A stretch of DNA of 64,000 bases from CAWDMC01 sp963803295 (GTDB lineage Bacteria; Acidobacteriota; Terriglobia; UBA7540): contig CAWDMC010000002.1 of assembly GCA_963803295.1 (NCBI GenBank), positions 372,001 to 436,000 of the forward strand, written 5' to 3'. The position numbers and the translations under genes are program-made. The notes below the pieces were generated by a model. The model searched no databases and was not told the DNA's origin. It was given only the letters and a program-made list of their open reading frames with translations. This document shows, piece by piece, positions 59,434 to 64,000 of this stretch. Numbering within the stretch: position 1 is the first letter of the stretch; the number at the start of each line of letters is the position of its first letter.

Positions 59434-62400
59434 ATGGTCGGGTTTGGCGGGAGACGGCATTTCGTCCGCGCGGCGCTCAGCGCTCTCTTGATGATCGTAT
59501 GCGTGAGTTTTCTGTGTGCCCAGTCTGACACAACTGGAGCGTTAGGCGGGACCGTCACCTTCCTGCAAGGAGCCGTGCCGGGCGCAACAGTCGTGCTCAC
59601 GAACAACGCGACGAATCAGACTCTCACTATGACTTCGGGGGAGAACGGACGCTATCGGTTCTCGTTACTTGCCCCGGGCATCTACCGCGTGAGCCTTTCC
59701 GCGCCCGGATTCAAGACCTCGCAAGTTCTATCGATAACCGTCAATGTTTCGGAAGATCCCACCCTGGACGCAAGCCTGGAACCTGGCGACCCCCGGGAGA
59801 AGGTGCTTTGCAACTGCCGCTTGAGCCTGTCGGCCTCTTCCTCAGGTACCCTGGTGGACCATAAAACGATCACCACGGTGCCGCTGACCACCCGCAACTT
59901 TACCCAGGTTCTCTCGATGTCTTCGGGTACGGCCGCGGATGTGAACAATGCGGGGACTTTGGGCAGAGGAACACAGACGGTAAACGTGAATGGAAACACG
60001 ACGGCGGGCAGCTACACCATCGACGGAGCCTTCGCCCCTAGCACCGTCCCCAACCCGGACAGCATCTCCGAGTTCAAGATCCAGACGTCCCAATACGACG
60101 CCAGCTATGGCGCCCAGGTGCCCAACACCAACCTGATCACAAGGGGCGGAGAAAGTCTGTTGCACGGCACCGCCTGGGAATTTGTGCGCAACGACATCTT
60201 CAATGCCAATGCCTTCTTTCGGAATGCGACGGGGCAACCTAAACCGAATCTGAAACAGAACCAGTTCGGATTGACGCTGGGGGGCCCGGTCCTCAAGAGT
60301 AAGTGGTTCTTTTTCGGCTCCTACCAGGGAACGCGGCAGGTGAACGGTCTGGATCCCACCTCCGTGGCCACGGTCATCCTTCCGCCTCTCACCAACGATC
60401 GCTCGGCGACGACGTTGGCGGCTCAGCTGTGCCCAGGCAATCATCTACTGACGAGCGGCGCGAATGCGGGTCAGCCGGACCCGCGCTATCTAACGTTTGC
60501 CGGCGGGAAGCAACTGGACTGTGCGAACCGGAATACCGCAGCGACCGTTCCCATCCATCCGGTGGCCCTGCGCATCCTGCAAACCAGATTGCCCGATGGC
60601 TCCTACTTGATCCCGGCACCCCAGACGATCTTGCACGCGGGTAGCAATGCCGGCATGGGGTTCTCCTCCTTCAGCCTCCCGTCCACTTATAACGAGGATC
60701 ATTTCATCGCCAATAGCGATTATGTGGCATCGCCAGTCAACACCCTGTCGTGGCGCGGCTTCTTCTCAAGAATTAACCAATTCCGCTCGCTGGGAGCGCC
60801 GGGCGGGGCCACAGTCACTCCGGTTATCCCGGGCCCCGGTGCTCCCCAAGCGCTCCATGCGGAGGACTATGCGCTCTCCTTGAAGCTAACCTCGGTTCTG
60901 ACGACCAAGGTCGTGAACGAATTGCGCTTTGCCTACACGCGCAGCAGCCAAGATGCCCGTGGTATCGGCACTCCCTCTGCGGATTCCTTCGGCATGACCC
61001 CGGTGGACCCATTGTTTCCCCAAGCCCCGGAGGTCACTATGCTTGGCCCCATGGGAACGTTCCGATTCTTCGGCAATGGCGTCAACGACTTCTCGGGTCT
61101 CGCGAGCACTTACTCGTGGACGGACAATCTCTCTTTGGTTCACGGAAGGCACAATGCTCGGGTGGGTGGAGTTTTTCTTATGCAAGACAACGACCGGCTG
61201 GACACCGGCGCCGCCCGCGGAAAAATCACGTTCCAGACGTTCGCGGATATGCTGGTGGGTCTGAGCGCGGCCGAGAATCAAAGTCCTGGCGGGCGCAGCA
61301 ACATCCAGACCGTGGGAGCAAACGAGGGGGTGGGGCCAAACGGCGAGGTGCAATATGAATACCGGCGCTATTACGGAGCGGCCTTCGCGCAGGACGATTT
61401 TAAGGTGACACCGCGCCTCACGCTCAATGGCGGACTGCGCTGGGAGTATGTGGGCCCCTCGTTCGACCGGGCAGGCACGATCGGTAACGTCTGGCCGTCT
61501 CTGTTGGAGCAAGTGCCTGTTCCACCGCCCTCGGGAACTCTGGTCGGCAACGTGGTTGCGGCAAACTACAATCCGGTCCTCATCAATCCGTACACGGGTC
61601 AGCCGTTCGGCCCGCCGCCTACGGGTGTAGGGACCGGTCCCACCCGCAGCTTCTATCGGAACAGCACGCCGCTCGGAAAGTTCGCCCCCCGCCTGGGTTT
61701 TGCCTGGCAGCCGTTCGGAGCCGCCGGGCGCGCCGCGGTACGCGGCGGGTACGGCTGGTTTTACCAGGCGGCGGTTTTCAGCGCCAACGCTGCAAATGCT
61801 CCCCTGTTCACCTCGGCGCCGTTTGCGCAGGGATTCACCAATACGGATGCCAGCAATGGCCGGTCCCATCTCCAGAAGCCGTTTCCGACGACTACGCTCG
61901 GCTTTGTAGCGCGTACGCCGACCTCCCAGCTTTCTGACCGGATCGCCGGTCCGGAGTATAAAGTACCCCGCCTCCAGCAATGGAACCTGAGCATCCAGAC
62001 AAAACTGCCCGGAGCTTTCACTCTGGACGTAGGCTATGTCGGGTCGTACGGTAACAACCTGGTGGTCGGCGTGGGACTGAACCAGCCTCTGCTCGCCAGT
62101 CCCACGAAGCCGGCCAACTGCGGCTACGCGGGAGTGCCCGCTGATTGCATCACGACCAATACCGCCGTAAACGCGGGACTGCGAGTTCCGTTCATGGGAG
62201 AGACCCCTGCCGCCTTGACGGACAGCCAGTTTGTCGGCAAGTCCTGGTATCACGGCCTCCAGGTGACTCTCCGCAGGCAGTTCTCTCGCGGCCTTAGTTT
62301 TCAATCTGCCTATACGCTGTCGAAGGCCATGAACAACACTTCCATCTATAACGATCTGAACTACGTGTCTGGAAATTGGGCGCGAGCCACATTTGACCGT

Positions 62401-62970
62401 ACCCACCGGAGCGTCACCAACTTCGATTATCAGTTCCCCAATTCCGCACGCTTCAAGGGCGCGGCCGGAAAACTGTTGAACGGGTGGTCTACAACCGGAA
62501 TTGTTATTCTGCAAAGCGGACTGCCGCTGACCCTGACTGATCCGGCCGGAGGCAGCGTCTACGGTCAGGCCTCGCCCTCAACCGTGACGCTCTGCCCGGG
62601 TCGAGCGGCCGCCGCTTTGGCCACATCCGGCAGCGTGGAAGCGAGACTTGGCGGCTGGATCAAGGCGTCGGGATTGTGCTCTCCGCCCGCGATCGGTTCC
62701 GACGGCGCCACTGGGTACGGCAACGCCGGCCAGAGCCTCCTCGACGGGCCGCCGCAGTTTAATACCGATTTATCGCTGGGAAAGAGGACCGTGGTGGGAG
62801 GCCTCCGCGAAAACGCCGAACTGGCGTTCCGCGTGGAATTCTACAACTCGCTCAACCATCCCCAGTTCAGCAATCCAGGCACTGCGCTCGGGACGGCGAA
62901 CTTCGGTGTGATTACCCAGACCTCGGTGGCCCCCCGTCTGATCCAATTTGCCTTGAAATACCTCTTCTGA
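59434..62970 (+). CDS. Oar-like TonB-dependent receptor, third in window
   Basis: 1178 aa from ATG 59434 (GTG 59428 also possible). Signal peptide (LSALLMIVCVSFLCAQ), regulatory domain (GALGGTVTFLQGAVPGATVV), plug with TVPLTTRNFTQVLSM, NGNTTAGSYTIDGAF and GGESLLHGTAWEFVRND, then a long barrel (AQDDFKVTPRLTLNGGLRWE) ending in F (IQFALKYLF). CNC in VLCNCRL is unusual for the linker. It follows the exported oxidoreductase/DUF1080 pair and precedes an SDR gene. Confidence 0.9.
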   Translation: MVGFGGRRHFVRAALSALLMIVCVSFLCAQSDTTGALGGTVTFLQGAVPGATVVLTNNATNQTLTMTSGENGRYRFSLLAPGIYRVSLSAPGFKTSQVLSITVNVSEDPTLDASLEPGDPREKVLCNCRLSLSASSSGTLVDHKTITTVPLTTRNFTQVLSMSSGTAADVNNAGTLGRGTQTVNVNGNTTAGSYTIDGAFAPSTVPNPDSISEFKIQTSQYDASYGAQVPNTNLITRGGESLLHGTAWEFVRNDIFNANAFFRNATGQPKPNLKQNQFGLTLGGPVLKSKWFFFGSYQGTRQVNGLDPTSVATVILPPLTNDRSATTLAAQLCPGNHLLTSGANAGQPDPRYLTFAGGKQLDCANRNTAATVPIHPVALRILQTRLPDGSYLIPAPQTILHAGSNAGMGFSSFSLPSTYNEDHFIANSDYVASPVNTLSWRGFFSRINQFRSLGAPGGATVTPVIPGPGAPQALHAEDYALSLKLTSVLTTKVVNELRFAYTRSSQDARGIGTPSADSFGMTPVDPLFPQAPEVTMLGPMGTFRFFGNGVNDFSGLASTYSWTDNLSLVHGRHNARVGGVFLMQDNDRLDTGAARGKITFQTFADMLVGLSAAENQSPGGRSNIQTVGANEGVGPNGEVQYEYRRYYGAAFAQDDFKVTPRLTLNGGLRWEYVGPSFDRAGTIGNVWPSLLEQVPVPPPSGTLVGNVVAANYNPVLINPYTGQPFGPPPTGVGTGPTRSFYRNSTPLGKFAPRLGFAWQPFGAAGRAAVRGGYGWFYQAAVFSANAANAPLFTSAPFAQGFTNTDASNGRSHLQKPFPTTTLGFVARTPTSQLSDRIAGPEYKVPRLQQWNLSIQTKLPGAFTLDVGYVGSYGNNLVVGVGLNQPLLASPTKPANCGYAGVPADCITTNTAVNAGLRVPFMGETPAALTDSQFVGKSWYHGLQVTLRRQFSRGLSFQSAYTLSKAMNNTSIYNDLNYVSGNWARATFDRTHRSVTNFDYQFPNSARFKGAAGKLLNGWSTTGIVILQSGLPLTLTDPAGGSVYGQASPSTVTLCPGRAAAALATSGSVEARLGGWIKASGLCSPPAIGSDGATGYGNAGQSLLDGPPQFNTDLSLGKRTVVGGLRENAELAFRVEFYNSLNHPQFSNPGTALGTANFGVITQTSVAPRLIQFALKYLF

Positions 62971-63146
62971 CGGCCGCGCTCGACAAGTCCGCCGGTTTAC
63001 ACTTCCATCTGAACTCAAAAGCGTGAAAACTATTCAGAGAGAGTGGGAGATCTCCGTTTGCCTCGCCACTTCAAATCAGGTCGCATGAGGCGGTGGCAAC
63101 GACGGCTCACTTCGAGTAAGCTCACAGGCCGAAAGGAGGCACACCT

Positions 63147-64000
63147 ATGGTCGATCCGGGACTCAAAGGCAAGGTCGTGATAGTCACGGGCGGAAACAAC
63201 CCTAAGGGAATCGGTGCCGCCACGGCTAGGGCTTTTGCGGCGCAAGGAGCATCGGTATTTATTCACTATTTCCGAGCCAAGCGGGAATCTGCTAAAGATT
63301 TAAGGGAAATCAGCGCACTTGGAGAGGATTGGTACAAGGCCGCGCAGACGCTGTCCGCCGAGGGCATCGTGCAAGAGATTCGCGCGCAAGGGGGGCGGGC
63401 CGAAGCCTGGGAGGCTGACCTGGCTGACCCGGCCGTAGTCCCTCAGATTTTCGAGCGCGCCGAGCGCGCCTTCGGGCCGGTCGAGGTGCTGGTCAATAAC
63501 TCGGCCTGCTGCGACCCGGATACGTTCATTCCCAGTAAGTCAGGGAACCGTTCGATTGGGGGACTCGGCCCGACGATGGCTACGATTACGCGGGAAAGTC
63601 ATGACCGGCACTTCGCCGTGAACAGCCGGGCTGTCGCGCTGATGATCGCCGAATTCGCCCGCCGCCATATCGATCGAGGTGCGACCTGGGGCCGGATTAT
63701 CAATGTGAGCACCGACGGCGCCTCGGGGTTTCCTGATGAGATCTCCTACTGGGCGAGTAAGCACGCCCTCGAGTCCTACAGCCGTGCAGCCGCCGTGGAA
63801 CTGGGCCCTCACGGCATTGCTGTCAATGTGGTTTCGCCCGGCCCGGTCCAGACGGGTTGGATGTCAGCGGAACTCGAAAGAAGTGTTGTGCCCAATATCC
63901 CCTTGCGGCGCGTCGGCCAGCCGGAGGACATTGCGGATGCGATCGTCTTCCTGGCTTCGGAGCAAGCGCGCTGGATCACGGGACAACTGCTTTATGTTGG
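63147..64000 (+). CDS. SDR-family oxidoreductase, cut by window edge
   Basis: Start ATG 63147 has AAAGGAGG upstream; 284 codons are seen and the gene continues past the edge. Cofactor loop VTGGNNPKGIGAATARAF (TGxxxGxG), NNSA, the catalytic Ser in IINVSTDGAS and the YxxxK in YWASKHALESYSR are all present, with the C-terminal RRVGQPEDIADAIVFLAS and WITGQLL. Substrate not assignable; 3-oxoacyl-ACP-reductase-like and sugar dehydrogenases share these motifs. An insertion of ~35 residues after FIHYFRAKRES lengthens it relative to a typical 250-aa SDR. Confidence 0.87.
   Translation, partial: MVDPGLKGKVVIVTGGNNPKGIGAATARAFAAQGASVFIHYFRAKRESAKDLREISALGEDWYKAAQTLSAEGIVQEIRAQGGRAEAWEADLADPAVVPQIFERAERAFGPVEVLVNNSACCDPDTFIPSKSGNRSIGGLGPTMATITRESHDRHFAVNSRAVALMIAEFARRHIDRGATWGRIINVSTDGASGFPDEISYWASKHALESYSRAAAVELGPHGIAVNVVSPGPVQTGWMSAELERSVVPNIPLRRVGQPEDIADAIVFLASEQARWITGQLLYV

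Noticed and set aside
60886..62514. 542-codon reverse-strand open frame inside the third TonB receptor
   Set aside because: Antisense shadow of a high-GC barrel gene; Arg-rich, no signal or domain pattern.

Overview
The window looks like chromosome of a soil-type Acidobacteriota, probably a Solibacter/Bryobacter-like lineage. This is inferred from gene content: three very large Oar-like TonB-dependent receptors, an ADOP-type ABC permease, CRTAC1/ASPIC-UnbV and TPR genes side by side, many Tat/Sec-exported sugar enzymes and REP-like intergenic palindromes. No rRNA, tRNA or CRISPR array was seen. The left edge cuts a GH78 gene and the right edge cuts an SDR gene.

1-17 kb is a plant polysaccharide (pectin/rhamnogalacturonan-like) region. 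It holds an exported alpha-L-rhamnosidase, two tandem near-identical GH28 enzymes, then a forward operon (exported mandelate racemase/MLE enzyme, Tat-exported unknown protein, exported RraA-like protein) and, after a large REP-type inverted repeat, a second Tat-exported MR/MLE enzyme. An outer-membrane receptor, a strong terminator and an ASPIC/UnbV protein follow. 17-19.5 kb is a two-gene TPR operon.

19.7-25.3 kb is a patch of damaged genes: a heparinase-C-like/methyltransferase fusion with a frameshifted 5' end, a six-hairpin glycosidase pseudogene with an apparent internal deletion, an S53 propeptide scrap abutting the last codons of an ECF sigma factor, and an anti-sigma factor broken by three single-base indels. 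One intact Tat-exported unknown protein lies among them. An ADOP permease and a glycosyltransferase follow.

29.9-35.8 kb is the conserved isoprenoid/envelope cluster uppS-cdsA-dxr-rseP-ispG. 35.8-42 kb holds a Tat-exported Gfo/Idh/MocA protein, an MFS transporter and a reverse-strand group TPM-nucleotidyltransferase-LemA-secreted protein. 42.5-45.4 kb carries a long-form isocitrate lyase and a DJ-1/PfpI protein.

45.6-51.2 kb is a reverse-strand group with a SARP/AAA/TPR regulator, a secreted cupin and a BBE-type flavin oxidase with a frameshifted 3' end. 51.4-63 kb has two more TonB receptors, an IS5-like transposase scrap, a RidA protein, an exported Gfo/Idh/MocA + DUF1080 pair (probably 3-keto sugar chemistry) and a small conserved protein with a one-base frameshift.

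The main biological theme is sugar and sugar-acid chemistry placed outside the cytoplasm, with big receptors for uptake. A second theme is repeated one-base frameshifts, which are either real decay or assembly errors and should be settled first.
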